DNA of 64,000 nt from Citreimonas salinaria (GCF_900107235.1 NZ_FNPF01000014.1:1-64000); one strand, 5' to 3'; positions 38,216 to 48,030 are shown, counted from the first letter of the stretch. Translations and numbers: made by a program. Notes: generated by a model not told the origin, from the letters alone.

Positions 38216-39790
38216 TCACTGCGTGGCGCGTTCGTGAAGCTGCTGGATGGCGTCGAGCGCCGAGAGGATCGCCCCCTCCTGCCAGCCCGGCAGGTAGGAC
38301 AGATGCTCGCCGGCAAGCGCGATCCGCTCGCCCTCGCCCATGCGCGCCGTCTCCTCGTAGTCGCGCTCCCTGTCCTCCCAGATGCCGTAGCAGCCCAGCA
38401 CCCACGGCACCTTGTGCCACGGCACGCTGACGCCGGTCTTGAACTCCTCGGTGTATTGCGGGTGGATGCGCGAGCCGTATTCGACGACCCACTTGGTCCG
38501 CTCCTCGGGCTGCATCGCGTTGAACTGGTAGGCGTTCGCCCCCCAGTTATAGGCCCCCAGAAGGACTCCGCCGCCCTGGCTGAGATAGTCGTTCGACGGG
38601 TAGCTGATCAGCGAGATCGGCAGGTCGGTGTAGGTGATCCCGCCGTAGATGTGCTCGTCCTCTTCCCAGAAGCGGCGCTTGAACTCGAGCCCCGCCTTGA
38701 AGCCGCCGGCGTAGTACATCGTGCTGATCGCCTGCGCCTTCGTGCCCGAGAAGTTGTGCTGGATCTGCCCGAGGATCGAGAACGGGATCGTGCAGACGCA
38801 CCAGTCGGCCGTCACCTCGGTGACCTCGCCCGGCTCCTGCGCGTCGACGTAGCTCGCGGTCACGCCGTTCTCGTCCTGGTGCAGCGTCACCACCTTGGCG
38901 TTGTAGGTGATCAGGTCGCCCACCTCGCGCTCGAAGGCCTGCGCGATCCTGTCCATGCCGCCCACGGGCTGAAAGATCGCCTGCTGGTGGTGGACCGTCT
39001 CGGCGTCCGGAAGCCAGCGCCACAGTCGCGAATCCAGCAGCGTCTCGAGGTCCATCGGCTGCGATGGCACGCCCTCGGCATTGCGGCCACCGCCAGGCCA
39101 GCGCTCGAAGCCGCGAAAGTCGCTCGTCTCCTCGCTCATGACGTATTCGTATTCCTCGGTCAGCGACCCGTAGTCGCGCAGCGCCTCGAGCAGAAGCGCG
39201 CGGTCTTCCTCGGTCACCTCCTCGTCCAGCGCGCCACCGTTCGTGGCCTTGGCCAGAAGTTCGGCCACGTGGCCGCGGAAATCCGACGCCACCTCGCGGT
39301 AGCGCTGCGGCTTGCCGTCGAAGGCGTCGCTGCGGTGCAGGTAGGCGTTGTGGTTCTCCTGGATGAACGGCTGAAGCTCGACGCCCAGCCGCCGGCAATA
39401 GTCGAGGATCGCGTGGTGGTTGTAGGGAATGCGCCACGGGCCGGGGTTGAAGTAGTTCCCCTCCTCGAAGTCGACCTCCTGCGTGGCACCGCCCAGTTCG
39501 GTGTAGGTGTCGCCGCCGCGCAGGGTCCAGCAGCGCCCGCCGGCCTTCTCGCGGTATTCGAGGACCTGCACCTCGTAGCCCGCGGCCCGCAATTCCATCG
39601 CCGCGGTCATGCCCGCAAGCCCGGCGCCCAGCACCAGAACCCGCGCCCCGCCCGGATCGCCGGTCAGCTCCACCGGCCCGGTATAGCTCGACTCCTGCGC
39701 GAAGCCGAGGCTGGCCATGGCGGTGTACATGGCCCCGGTGCCGGCGGTCACCCCGATCGTCGTGAGCAGCTCACGTCGTGTCATGGTCAT
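38216..39790 (-). CDS. Tat-exported flavin amine oxidase/dehydrogenase
   Basis: A 524-residue FAD protein of the monoamine oxidase family. It has a twin-arginine type leader (MTMTRRELLTTIGV, ending near GFAQE). The dinucleotide motif VLVLGAGLAGMTAAMELR is at about residues 51-68, followed by EKAGGRCWTLRGG. The C-terminal FAD motif is LAGEHLSYLPGWQEGAILSA. Substrate is unknown, probably a primary or polyamine. The cytochrome c gene 14 bp downstream suggests it passes electrons to the respiratory chain rather than to O2. The operon is flanked by direct repeat copies B and C. Confidence 0.87.
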   Translation of the reverse strand: MTMTRRELLTTIGVTAGTGAMYTAMASLGFAQESSYTGPVELTGDPGGARVLVLGAGLAGMTAAMELRAAGYEVQVLEYREKAGGRCWTLRGGDTYTELGGATQEVDFEEGNYFNPGPWRIPYNHHAILDYCRRLGVELQPFIQENHNAYLHRSDAFDGKPQRYREVASDFRGHVAELLAKATNGGALDEEVTEEDRALLLEALRDYGSLTEEYEYVMSEETSDFRGFERWPGGGRNAEGVPSQPMDLETLLDSRLWRWLPDAETVHHQQAIFQPVGGMDRIAQAFEREVGDLITYNAKVVTLHQDENGVTASYVDAQEPGEVTEVTADWCVCTIPFSILGQIQHNFSGTKAQAISTMYYAGGFKAGLEFKRRFWEEDEHIYGGITYTDLPISLISYPSNDYLSQGGGVLLGAYNWGANAYQFNAMQPEERTKWVVEYGSRIHPQYTEEFKTGVSVPWHKVPWVLGCYGIWEDRERDYEETARMGEGERIALAGEHLSYLPGWQEGAILSALDAIQQLHERATQ

Positions 39791-40239
39791 GCCGTTTCTC
39801 CCTGTTCCAGTGCGGCGGCTTCGAACGGATTCTCGGAAGCGGCCTACCGAGACCAACAGGTCGGGCAACCGGCGGTTCCTTCCTGATCGTCTTTGACCGC
39901 CGGCACCGTTCCGCGCGCAATGACGCGGCCTCGATCCGCGCCGTTCGATGGGATCGACGTCGCGCAGGGCCCTGCATCGGTCCCCACCATCTGTCGCCTC
40001 CGGAACCCGGCAACGACGTCGCGCGCGCGCGTTCGTTAACGGAATACGAATCCGTCTCTGCAAGCCATTGAAAAGACATAGCACCAGGCATGTCCCACGC
40101 TGGGACATCGCCCCACGCGCCTGTCGCCGGCAGGCGCCGGCCCGGCTGGCTTGGTCCGCCGCGGCAGGAAGGGCGCAATCAAACCCGGCAAGTTCCGTTT
40201 TCTCGCGAGACAACTTCCACCCCGGAAAGGAACACGAAA
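39791..40239. other. Divergent intergenic region with repeat copy C
   Basis: A 449-bp gap between the minus-strand amine oxidase and the plus-strand DUF892 gene. It contains repeat copy C at 40035-40107. Open frames here are short, GC-driven and lack recognisable motifs; no gene is called. Confidence 0.55.
40035..40107 (+). repeat. 73-bp intergenic repeat, copy C
   Basis: GTTAAC, then 7 bp, then GAATCCGTCTCTGCAAGCC at 40048, and the perfect dyad TGTCCCA-CGC-TGGGACA at 40091. All internal distances equal those of copy B, although the 20 bp between core and dyad differ. It lies about 245 bp upstream of the amine oxidase start. Confidence 0.85.
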
Positions 40240-40893
40240 ATGGCGACCGACAAGACGCTCCAGGACGCATTCCACGACGGCCTCAGGGACGTCCTCTTCG
40301 CGGAACGGGCCTCGCTGCGGGCGCAGAAGAAGGCGGCGCGGGCCGCCCAGATGCCCGAGTTGAAAGAAGCCTTCGAGCACCATGCCGGGGAAAGCGAGGA
40401 GCATAAACAACGCCTCGAGCAGGTGTTCGAGATGATCGGCAAGGCCGCCCGCGGCAAGACCTGCGACAGCATTCAGGGGCTGATGGCCGAATTCGAGGAT
40501 CATATCGACGAGTTCAAGGCCACCGAAGCCGCGGATGCCGTCCTGATCGCCGGCGCCCAGGCGAAGGAGCATTACGAGATCGCCCGCTACGGGACCCTCG
40601 TGACCTGGGCCAAGCAGCTTGGGCACGACGACGCGGCGAAACTGCTGGCCCAGACCCTGCAGGAAGAGAAGAAAACGGACGACCTGCTCAACAAGGAGGC
40701 CCAGAAGGCAAACAAGGCGGCGAAGCAGGACTGGAGCGGCTCGCACCTGAGGGCGACCCCGTCACCGACGCCTCTTCATCCCTCTGGGGAGGTGGCGCCT
40801 GAAACGCCGACGGGCTCCGCCTCGCATTCCGGCGGCTTGCCCGCGGTGCGCGACCTCTCGCAGAGCGGCGATTTTCTTGAAGTTCAGTGGTGA
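40240..40893 (+). CDS. Ferritin-like DUF892 (YciE/YciF) protein with unusual C-terminal tail
   Basis: The first ~165 residues match the YciE/YciF ferritin-like family: LQDAFHDGLRDVLFAERASL, then FEHHAGESEEHKQRLEQVF and AQAKEHYEIARYGTLVTWAK. These form a four-helix bundle with conserved Glu/His, usually stress-associated. Family members normally end near AQKANKAAKQ. Here the frame runs about 50 residues further into low-complexity sequence rich in Ser, Pro and Gly, and its last codons overlap the 3' end of tRNA-Lys. A lost stop or frameshift is suspected. ATG 40240 follows GGAAAGG. Confidence 0.8.
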   Translation: MATDKTLQDAFHDGLRDVLFAERASLRAQKKAARAAQMPELKEAFEHHAGESEEHKQRLEQVFEMIGKAARGKTCDSIQGLMAEFEDHIDEFKATEAADAVLIAGAQAKEHYEIARYGTLVTWAKQLGHDDAAKLLAQTLQEEKKTDDLLNKEAQKANKAAKQDWSGSHLRATPSPTPLHPSGEVAPETPTGSASHSGGLPAVRDLSQSGDFLEVQW

Positions 40894-40963
40894 GCCGTGC
40901 AGGATTCGAACCTGCGACCCACTGATTAAAAGTCAGTTGCTCTACCAACTGAGCTAACGGCCC
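40888..40963 (-). tRNA. tRNA-Lys (anticodon UUU)
   Basis: A 76-nt minus-strand tRNA with acceptor GGGCCGT/ACGGCTC (one G:U), D-arm TAGCTCAGTTGGTAGAGCA, anticodon loop CUUUUAA (UUU), T-arm GCAGGTTCGAATCCTGC, and encoded CCA. Its 3' end overlaps the tail of the convergent DUF892 frame by 6 bp. Confidence 0.97.
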
Positions 40964-41090
40964 ACTGGGCGCGGACCTACAAAGGCCGCAGGGCGGGGTC
41001 AAGGCGGAAAATAGAAAAATTGCGCCGGTGGCGCGGGATGCCCGCGCTCCGGGCTGGAATGCCCGGCCGACCAGGCGTATATGCGCGCGC

Positions 41091-41924
41091 ATGAGCATGG
41101 CCACCGATACCGATCTGCCGTTCATGAAGATGCACGGACTGGGCAACGATTTCGTCGTCCTCGACGCGCGCGCGACGGCGCTGCGCCTGACGGATACGCT
41201 CGTCCGGCGGCTGGCGGACCGGCATCGCGGCGTGGGCTTCGACCAGTTGGCGGTGATCGGCACCGGCAAGGCCGACGCGCACCTGACGTTCTACAATTCC
41301 GACGGCTCGGTCTCGGCCGCCTGCGGCAACGCCACCCGCTGCATCGCCGCGCACCTGATGGACCAGACGGGGCGCGACGCGCTGACGCTGACCACCGACC
41401 GCGGCCTCCTGCCGGCGCGTCGAGAGGCGGATGGCCAGGTCAGCGTCAACATGGGACATCCCCAGACGGAATGGGCCGAGATTCCGCTGGCCGAGGCGAT
41501 GGACACGCTGGAAATTCCGATCGAGGGTGCTCCCACGGCGACCGGTATGGGCAACCCGCATTGCACGTTCTTCGTCGACGACGCAGAGGCGGTTGCGCTG
41601 GATCAGTTCGGCAGACGCTACGAACACCATCCGCTTTTCCCGCAGCGCACCAACGTGCAGGTGGTCAGCCTTCTCGGGTCCGACCACCTGCGCATGCGCG
41701 TCTGGGAACGCGGCGTCGGCATCACCCAGGCCTCGGGCTCGTCCTCGTGCGCGACGGCGGTCGCGGCAGTGCGGCGCGGGCTCACCGGGCGCCGGGTGCG
41801 CGTCACGCTCGACGGGGGCGACCTGTTGATCGACTGGCGCGAGGACGGCGTCTGGATGACCGGCGCCACTTGCCACGTCTTCGACGGCACGCTCACCCGT
41901 GCCTGGCTGGAGGCCGAGGCATGA
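41091..41924 (+). CDS. dapF: Diaminopimelate epimerase
   Basis: A 277-residue PLP-independent racemase converting LL- to meso-diaminopimelate for lysine and peptidoglycan synthesis. It has [16 protein letters not shown] at the N terminus, the first catalytic cysteine in [12 protein letters not shown], and [11 protein letters not shown]. The second catalytic motif, normally ACGxGACA, reads [10 protein letters not shown], so Ser215 occupies the expected Cys position. This may be a lineage variant or indicate altered chemistry. The stop overlaps mtaB by 4 bp. Confidence 0.9.
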   Translation: MSMATDTDLPFMKMHGLGNDFVVLDARATALRLTDTLVRRLADRHRGVGFDQLAVIGTGKADAHLTFYNSDGSVSAACGNATRCIAAHLMDQTGRDALTLTTDRGLLPARREADGQVSVNMGHPQTEWAEIPLAEAMDTLEIPIEGAPTATGMGNPHCTFFVDDAEAVALDQFGRRYEHHPLFPQRTNVQVVSLLGSDHLRMRVWERGVGITQASGSSSCATAVAAVRRGLTGRRVRVTLDGGDLLIDWREDGVWMTGATCHVFDGTLTRAWLEAEA

Positions 41925-43180
41925 GCGACGCGCCGCGCTTCACCACGCTGGGCTGCCGCCTCAACGCCTACGAGACCGAGGCAATGAAGCGTCTTGCCGC
42001 CGATGCGGGCCTCGGTGACGCCGTGGTCGTGAACACCTGCGCCGTGACCGCCGAGGCCGTGCGCAAGGCACGGCAAGAAATCCGCCGCCTGCGCCGCGAG
42101 AACCCCGACGCGCGCCTGATCGTCACCGGCTGCGCCGCGCAGATCGACCCCGACAGCTTCGCTGCGATGGACGAAGTCGATCACGTGATCGGCAACGCCG
42201 AAAAGATGGCGCCCGACACCTGGACGCGCCTGTCGCCCGATTTCGTGGGCGAAACCGAGGCGGTCATGGTCGACGACATCATGTCGGTGAAAGAAACGGC
42301 AGGCCATCTGATCGACGGTTTCGGCACGCGCAGCCGCGCCTACGTGCAGGTCCAGAACGGCTGCGACCATCGCTGCACCTTCTGCATCATCCCCTACGGC
42401 CGCGGGAATTCGCGCTCGGTGCCCGCGGGCGTAGTCGTCGACCAGATCAAGCGGCTGGTGCAGAAAGGGCTCAACGAGGTGGTGCTGACCGGCGTCGACC
42501 TGACATCGTGGGGCGCCGACCTGCCGGCCACCCCGCGGCTGGGCGACCTGGTGATGCGCATCCTCAAACTGGTGCCGGACCTGCCGCGGCTGCGTATCTC
42601 CAGCATCGACAGCATCGAAGCGGACGAGAACCTGATGCAGGCCATCGCAACCGAGCCGCGCCTGATGCCGCACCTGCACCTGAGCCTTCAGCACGGCGAC
42701 GACCTGATCCTGAAGCGGATGAAGCGACGGCACCTGCGCGACGATGCCATCGCCTTCTGCGAGGACGCGCGCCGCCTGCGCCCCGACATGACCTTCGGCG
42801 CCGACATCATCGCCGGCTTTCCCACCGAGACCGAGGCGCATTTCGAGAATTCGCTGAAGCTGGTCGAGGAATGCGACCTGACCTGGCTACACGTCTTCCC
42901 CTACTCGGCCCGTCCCGGCACGCCCGCCGCCCGCATCCCCAGCTGCGTCGACGGCGCGACGATCAAGGTCCGCGCCGCCCGCCTGCGCGACGCCGGCGCG
43001 CGCGCAGTGACCCGGCACCTGGATGCGCAAGTGGGCCGCACTCATTCGGTGCTGATGGAATCGCCCCTGATGGGCCGGACCGAACAGTTCACCGAGGTCC
43101 GCTTTGCTCAGCCGCGCCCCGAGGGCGCGGTGATCTCGGCCTCCATAGCGGGCCATGAAGGCGCGGCGCTGCTCGCCTGA
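41921..43180 (+). CDS. mtaB: tRNA t6A37 methylthiotransferase MtaB
   Basis: A 419-residue radical-SAM enzyme that adds a methylthio group to t6A at position 37 of tRNAs reading ANN codons. The N-terminal UPF0004 domain has [16 protein letters not shown], a second cysteine in [17 protein letters not shown], and a third in IVTGCAAQ. The radical-SAM CxxxCxxC cluster is in [22 protein letters not shown]-like region closes the protein. The pattern GCRLN favours MtaB over MiaB. It is coupled to dapF. Confidence 0.94.
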   Translation: MSDAPRFTTLGCRLNAYETEAMKRLAADAGLGDAVVVNTCAVTAEAVRKARQEIRRLRRENPDARLIVTGCAAQIDPDSFAAMDEVDHVIGNAEKMAPDTWTRLSPDFVGETEAVMVDDIMSVKETAGHLIDGFGTRSRAYVQVQNGCDHRCTFCIIPYGRGNSRSVPAGVVVDQIKRLVQKGLNEVVLTGVDLTSWGADLPATPRLGDLVMRILKLVPDLPRLRISSIDSIEADENLMQAIATEPRLMPHLHLSLQHGDDLILKRMKRRHLRDDAIAFCEDARRLRPDMTFGADIIAGFPTETEAHFENSLKLVEECDLTWLHVFPYSARPGTPAARIPSCVDGATIKVRAARLRDAGARAVTRHLDAQVGRTHSVLMESPLMGRTEQFTEVRFAQPRPEGAVISASIAGHEGAALLA

Positions 43181-43287
43181 CCGGCGGAAAGGCTCGTGAC
43201 GCGCCTGTCCGGGCCGTCGCGACACGCGGCCCGCGGCGCCTGTTCCCGAGGTTTGCAACCGTGCGGGATTTACTGCATGAGGAGTGG

Positions 43288-43986
43288 ATGACACTCGCAA
43301 CGAAGGCCCTGCTGGTCCACCTGTTCACCGCCACCGGCGCGGTTTTCGCCATGCTTGCCATGCTGGCCGCTGCGCAGGCCGCATGGTCCGTGATGTTCCT
43401 GTGGCTGGTGATCGCCTTTGCTGTCGACGGCATCGATGGTCCCTTGGCGCGCAAGTACGACGTCAAGACCAACGCGCCGCGCTTCGACGGCGTGCTGCTG
43501 GACCTGATCATCGACTACCTGACCTACACCTTCATACCGGCCTTCGCGCTCTTCGAGTCGGGGCTTCTGCCAGGCTGGACCGGATGGTTCGCGATTATCC
43601 TGATCACCTTCGCCAGCGCCATGTACTTCGCCGATGCGCGGATGAAGACCTCGGACAATTCGTTCCACGGCTTCCCGGGCTGCTGGAACATGCTGGTGCT
43701 GGTGCTCTTCGCGGTCGAGCCCGACTTCTGGGTGACGCTTTTCATCGTCTCGATACTGGCGGTGGCGATGTTCCTGCCGCTGAAGTTCATCCATCCGGTG
43801 CGCACCAAGCGGTGGCGCAAGTTGTCGCTTCCGATCGCGCTGGCATGGACGTTCTTCGCCGGATGGGCGGCCTGGGTCGATTTCCACCCCGAAAGCTGGG
43901 CGCTCTGGGGTCTGGTCGCGACCTCGGCCTACCTGATCCTAGTCGGTGTCGTGCAGCAGATCGTGCCCGAGCGTCGCGCCCGCTAA
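43288..43986 (+). CDS. pcs: Phosphatidylcholine synthase
   Basis: A 232-residue multi-pass membrane enzyme of the CDP-alcohol phosphatidyltransferase family. The catalytic motif D-G-x2-A-R-x8-G-x3-D-x3-D is seen in VDGIDGPLARKYDVKTNAPR followed by FDGVLLDLIIDYLTYTF. It condenses CDP-diacylglycerol with choline to make phosphatidylcholine, a pathway known from alphaproteobacteria. ATG 43288 is chosen because GAGGAG lies 5 bp upstream; a GTG at 43261 is in frame but lacks a ribosome site. Choline must come from uptake; no transporter is seen here. Confidence 0.93.
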   Translation: MTLATKALLVHLFTATGAVFAMLAMLAAAQAAWSVMFLWLVIAFAVDGIDGPLARKYDVKTNAPRFDGVLLDLIIDYLTYTFIPAFALFESGLLPGWTGWFAIILITFASAMYFADARMKTSDNSFHGFPGCWNMLVLVLFAVEPDFWVTLFIVSILAVAMFLPLKFIHPVRTKRWRKLSLPIALAWTFFAGWAAWVDFHPESWALWGLVATSAYLILVGVVQQIVPERRAR

Positions 43987-44067
43987 GGCCACGGTCCGCC
44001 CCTGGTGCGGGCCCGCGGGACGGCGGGCGGGGCGACGCGCCGTCAGGCGCGAGCACCGTGTGCCGGC

Positions 44068-44328
44068 CTAGTCGCCGACGCTGTTCGTGCCTTTTGCCTC
44101 GAGCGCGTCGAGCCGCGCCTTCAGCGCCTCGTTCTCCTCGCGCGCCTTCTGCGCCATCGACCGCACCGCATCGAATTCCTCGCGGGTGACGAAGTCGCGG
44201 TCGGCGAGCCAGCGATCCATCATCGACTTCATCGCCGTCTCGGCCTCTTCCCGCGCCCCCTGAGCCACGCCCATGGCGTTGGTCATAAGTTGCGACATGT
44301 CTTCGAAGATCTTGTTGCGCGATTGCAT
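44068..44328 (-). CDS. ubiK: UbiK/YqiC (BMFP)-family accessory factor
   Basis: An 86-residue, mostly helical protein. The N-terminal amphipathic part ([20 protein letters not shown]) and the C-terminal coiled coil ([16 protein letters not shown]) match the BMFP/UbiK family, including the [20 protein letters not shown] segment. UbiK assists the soluble ubiquinone-biosynthesis complex in proteobacteria; older work described membrane-fusogenic activity of the Brucella member. It is divergent from lgt. Confidence 0.85.
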   Translation of the reverse strand: MQSRNKIFEDMSQLMTNAMGVAQGAREEAETAMKSMMDRWLADRDFVTREEFDAVRSMAQKAREENEALKARLDALEAKGTNSVGD

Positions 44329-44420
44329 GGCTCTCTCCAGCTTGGCTTGTCCTCTATATGGGATACGGAGGCTTGAGCCTCAAGGTTGACTTCGCCGCGC
44401 AGCCGCGCACAACAACGCGC

Positions 44421-45308
44421 ATGCAGACAGGTATCCCCTTCCCGAATCTCTCGCCCGAACTTTTCTCGATCTCGTTGTTCGGGTTCGAATTCGCCCTGCG
44501 CTGGTACGCGCTAGCCTATATCGCGGGAATCCTGATCGGCTGGCGGATTGCCGTCGCCTCGGTCCGGCGCGAGGCGCTGTGGCCCGCAGACACTCCGCCG
44601 ATGACCCCACGCCAGGTCGAGGATCTGCTGACCGCGGTCATTCTCGGCGTCATCCTGGGCGGGCGGCTAGGCTACGTGCTGTTCTACCAGCCCGCCTACT
44701 TCCTGGCGAACCCGGCCGAGATCCTGGCCATCTGGACCGGCGGCATGTCGTTCCACGGCGGCATGATCGGCGTTGCCGTCGCCGTGCTGTGGTTCTGCGG
44801 CCGGGGCGGCCATCCCCGCCTGTCCACGCTGGACATGATGGCGCTCGCGACACCCGTGGGCCTGCTGCTGGGACGGCTGGCAAACTTCGTCAACGCCGAG
44901 CTCTGGGGCCGTCCGACCGACCTGCCGTGGGGCGTGATCTTTCCCGGCCCGGCCGCGCAGGATTGCGGCCAACCCGCTGGCGAGGTCTGCGCGCGCCACC
45001 CCTCGCAGCTCTACGAGGCCGGCCTCGAGGGGCTTGTGCTGGGGCTTCTGCTGCTGTGGCTCGCCTCGCGGGGCGCGCTGAAGCGGCCCGGCCTGCTGAC
45101 GGGCGCGTTCCTCGCCGGCTACGGTGCCGCGCGCTTCGCGGTGGAGTTCGTGCGCCAGCCCGACGCGCAGTTCGTCGAACCCGGCAACCCGCTGGGTCTC
45201 GCATGGCACGTGAACGGCTGGGGGCTGACCATGGGCCAGCTTCTGACCCTGCCGATGATCGCCTTGGGGCTGTGGCTGATCGCACGGGCGCGACGGGCCG
45301 GGGCATGA
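44421..45308 (+). CDS. lgt: Prolipoprotein diacylglyceryl transferase
   Basis: A 295-residue inner-membrane enzyme that attaches diacylglycerol to the lipobox cysteine of prolipoproteins. Typical segments are [39 protein letters not shown], the Lgt signature [20 protein letters not shown], and [18 protein letters not shown]. About seven membrane segments are expected. ATG 44421 gives the usual N-terminus; a longer frame begins at 44358. It starts the chain lgt-midA-pgeF with 4-bp overlaps. FlgH and the OmpA-like lipoprotein in this window are expected substrates. Confidence 0.97.
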   Translation: MQTGIPFPNLSPELFSISLFGFEFALRWYALAYIAGILIGWRIAVASVRREALWPADTPPMTPRQVEDLLTAVILGVILGGRLGYVLFYQPAYFLANPAEILAIWTGGMSFHGGMIGVAVAVLWFCGRGGHPRLSTLDMMALATPVGLLLGRLANFVNAELWGRPTDLPWGVIFPGPAAQDCGQPAGEVCARHPSQLYEAGLEGLVLGLLLLWLASRGALKRPGLLTGAFLAGYGAARFAVEFVRQPDAQFVEPGNPLGLAWHVNGWGLTMGQLLTLPMIALGLWLIARARRAGA

Positions 45309-46366
45309 CCCCGCTGGCCGCGCTGCTGGTGCGCCAGATCGCAGCGACCGGTCCGATCAGCCTAGCCGAGTACATGGCCGCCTGCCTCGGCCATCCAGAG
45401 CACGGCTACTACACCACCCGCGACCCGCTGGGGGCGCAGGGCGATTTCACCACCGCGCCCGAGATCAGTCAGCTTTTCGGCGAGATGCTGGGCCTGACCC
45501 TGGCACAGGCGTGGATCGACCATGGCCGCCCCGCCTCCTTCACACTGGCTGAACTCGGCCCCGGACGCGGCACATTGATGGCCGACGCGCTGCGCGTCAC
45601 CCGCGCCGTGCCGGGATTCCGGGAGGCGGCGCAACTGCACCTGGTCGAGACATCTTCGCCCTTGCGCGCTGTCCAGGCGGCGACGCTGGACGCCGTGCCA
45701 ACCTGGCATGACAGCGTCGAGACGCTGCCCGACGCGCCGCTATTCCTTATCGCGAACGAATTCTTCGACGCGCTTCCGATCCGGCAGTTTCAACGCGTGG
45801 GCGATGGCTGGGCCGAACGCATGATCGGGCTGGATGGCGATCGGCTGGTCATCGGTCAGTCCAGCGCCGCGCCCGTTGCCGCGCTGGAGCACCGCTTGGC
45901 CGACACGCCCGACGGCGGCATCGTCGAGACCCGCGCCCCGGCCGCGGCCATAGCGTCCGAACTGGGCGCCCGTATTGCCAGCCGCGGCGGCGCCGCGTTG
46001 ATCGTCGATTACGGCGACTGGCGCAGCCGGGGCGACACACTCCAGGCGGTGGCTGGCCACGCACCGATCGATCCGTTCGCCACGCCGGGACAGGCCGACC
46101 TGACCGCGCACGTGGATTTCGAGGCATTGGCGCTGGCCGCCGCGCCGGCAAGGGCAACGCCGCTGATCCCTCAGGGCGTCTTTCTCGAACGGCTGGGCAT
46201 CACCGAACGGGCGCGCAGCCTAGCCAGCGGTGGCGACGCGGCACAGGTGGACGCCATCGCCGCCGCACATCGGCGGTTGACGCATCCCGACGAAATGGGT
46301 TCGGTGTTCAGGATCCTTGGGCTCGCCCCCGCCGACGCGCCCGCCTTGCCCGGACTGGACCCATGA
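45305..46366 (+). CDS. MidA/NDUFAF7-family SAM-dependent methyltransferase
   Basis: A 353-residue methyltransferase of the DUF185/MidA family. [20 protein letters not shown], then [20 protein letters not shown], the SAM loop [17 protein letters not shown], and [15 protein letters not shown] are diagnostic. The mitochondrial homologue NDUFAF7 methylates an arginine of a complex I subunit; the bacterial target is not established. It is coupled at both ends by ATGA overlaps to lgt and pgeF. Confidence 0.92.
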   Translation: MTPLAALLVRQIAATGPISLAEYMAACLGHPEHGYYTTRDPLGAQGDFTTAPEISQLFGEMLGLTLAQAWIDHGRPASFTLAELGPGRGTLMADALRVTRAVPGFREAAQLHLVETSSPLRAVQAATLDAVPTWHDSVETLPDAPLFLIANEFFDALPIRQFQRVGDGWAERMIGLDGDRLVIGQSSAAPVAALEHRLADTPDGGIVETRAPAAAIASELGARIASRGGAALIVDYGDWRSRGDTLQAVAGHAPIDPFATPGQADLTAHVDFEALALAAAPARATPLIPQGVFLERLGITERARSLASGGDAAQVDAIAAAHRRLTHPDEMGSVFRILGLAPADAPALPGLDP

Positions 46367-47121
46367 CGCTGGAGATCATCACATCCGACAGTCTGGCCCC
46401 GTTCAGGCACGGCTTCTTCACGCGCCGCGGCGGTGCGTCGTCCGGGGTGTTCGCCGGGCTCAATTGCGGCGCGGGATCGTCGGACCAATCCGAGATCGTC
46501 GCCATCAACCGCGGCCGCGCGGCCGACGCGCTCGGGGTCGGCACGGATCACCTGGTCGGGCCGCACCAGGTCCATTCCGCCGACGTCGTCATCGTGACCG
46601 ACGCGCCCCTGCCGCGTCCCCTGCCCCGCGCCGACGCGATGGTCACGCGCACGCTAGGGGTCGCGCTCTCGGTGCTGACCGCCGATTGCCAACCCGTGCT
46701 GCTGGCGGACAGAAACGCCGGCGTCGTTGGTGCCGCGCATGCCGGCTGGCGCGGTGCGCTGGACGGCGTGCTGGACGCCACGGTCGACGCGATGGTGGGA
46801 CTGGGTGCCGCACGCGCGGACATCACGGCCGTGATCGGCCCGACGATCAGCCAGGGCGCCTACGAGGTCGGGCCGGAGTTCATCGAAACCTTCGTCGACG
46901 CAGACCCCGAAAACGCCCGGTTCTTCGCGAACGGAAGTGGCGACCGTTACCTGTTCGACCTGCCCGGATACGGCCTGCACCGCTTGCGCGAGGCCGGAGT
47001 GACGGCGGAGTGGACGCGCCACTGCACCTATTCCGATGCCGCGCGATTCTACTCCTACCGGCGCGCGACCCATGCGCGCGAGGCGGATTACGGTCGGCTG
47101 ATCGCGGCCATCCGGCTCTGA
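46363..47121 (+). CDS. pgeF: Peptidoglycan editing factor PgeF (laccase-domain)
   Basis: A 252-residue protein of the YfiH/PgeF family. FFTRRGGASSGVFAGLNCG opens it. TADCQPVLLADRNAGVVGAA, then HAGWRGALDGVLDATVDAM and GPTISQGAYEVGPEF, give the conserved His/Cys metal site. PgeF removes mis-incorporated serine from UDP-MurNAc precursors in E. coli; polyphenol oxidase activity has been reported for homologues. It closes the lgt-midA-pgeF operon. Confidence 0.93.
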   Translation: MTLEIITSDSLAPFRHGFFTRRGGASSGVFAGLNCGAGSSDQSEIVAINRGRAADALGVGTDHLVGPHQVHSADVVIVTDAPLPRPLPRADAMVTRTLGVALSVLTADCQPVLLADRNAGVVGAAHAGWRGALDGVLDATVDAMVGLGAARADITAVIGPTISQGAYEVGPEFIETFVDADPENARFFANGSGDRYLFDLPGYGLHRLREAGVTAEWTRHCTYSDAARFYSYRRATHAREADYGRLIAAIRL

Positions 47122-47239
47122 CGCCAAGGGCCAAGGAAAGGCCCGGCACCGTCACAAACAGGCCCGAATCAACCTCCATTTCTTGACGACCAGACCCAAA
47201 GGCGCCGCCCCGGACGCCGCAGGAAAAGGTCCGTCGCCC

Positions 47240-48007
47240 GTGTCCAGCATCAGCCCCCTGATCGACAACCGCCGCTCGCCGCCCGTGACTGCGGGGCCGC
47301 TTTCGGATCGGCCCGCGGCGCAGCGCATGCCCATGCGCCAGTTCGAGATCGCGGCACTCATGCCGGGCGGTGCGGTCGAACACCGCTCGGTATCGGCCCC
47401 CGCCGTGCCCGCGATCGAAGAGGCCGCAACTGCCTTTGCGCGTGGCACGCTGGTACCCACACCGCAAGGCCCCGTCGCGGTCGAGGATCTGCTTCCCGGC
47501 GACCGGGTAACGACCGATAGCGGCGATGTAGAACGTCTGATATGGATCGGCTCGACGCTGTTTTCGCGTCCGCGCAACCGCGCTCGCGCGGGCATGATGC
47601 GGGTGATGAACGACTCCGTCGGCGATGCACTGCCGGAACCGGACCTCCTCGTCGGTCCGGCGGCGCGCCTCGTGGTTCGTCACCCGCGGCTGGGCCCTTT
47701 GCTCGGCCGCGCCTCGGTGCTTGTGCCGTTGTCCGACTATGCCGACGGCGACCGCTTCGTTCCGGTCACGCCACACGGCCCGGTGCAACTGTACCACCTG
47801 CTTCTGGCGCGACACGCATTGCTGCGCCTTGGTGGCATTTCGCTGGAAACCTACCACCCCGGCAGCGCAATCGAGGCACTTGCCCAGACCGGCCTGCGCG
47901 GCGCGTTCATGGCGCTGTTCCCCAACCTTGACGGCCCCGGCGCCTTCGGGCAGGTCGCACTGTCGCGCACCACGCGCCAGTCGCTGGAGCGATTGATCGG
48001 AAGCTGA
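47240..48007 (+). CDS. Hint-domain protein, second copy
   Basis: About 255 residues, mainly a Hint module: AFARGTLVPTPQGPVAVEDL, LLPGDRVTTDSGDVERLIWI and VRHPRLGPLLGRASVLVPLS. The expected catalytic Cys/Ser at the domain start is not seen (ARGT), as in the 20071 protein. Overall similarity to that protein is in the Hint core only. GTG 47240 is preferred because AGGAAAAGG lies 10 bp upstream; a TTG at 47183 would add 19 residues without a clear ribosome site. Function unknown. Confidence 0.78.
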   Translation: MSSISPLIDNRRSPPVTAGPLSDRPAAQRMPMRQFEIAALMPGGAVEHRSVSAPAVPAIEEAATAFARGTLVPTPQGPVAVEDLLPGDRVTTDSGDVERLIWIGSTLFSRPRNRARAGMMRVMNDSVGDALPEPDLLVGPAARLVVRHPRLGPLLGRASVLVPLSDYADGDRFVPVTPHGPVQLYHLLLARHALLRLGGISLETYHPGSAIEALAQTGLRGAFMALFPNLDGPGAFGQVALSRTTRQSLERLIGS

Positions 48008-48030
48008 CGCGTTCGATTGGGCCGCGCGCC

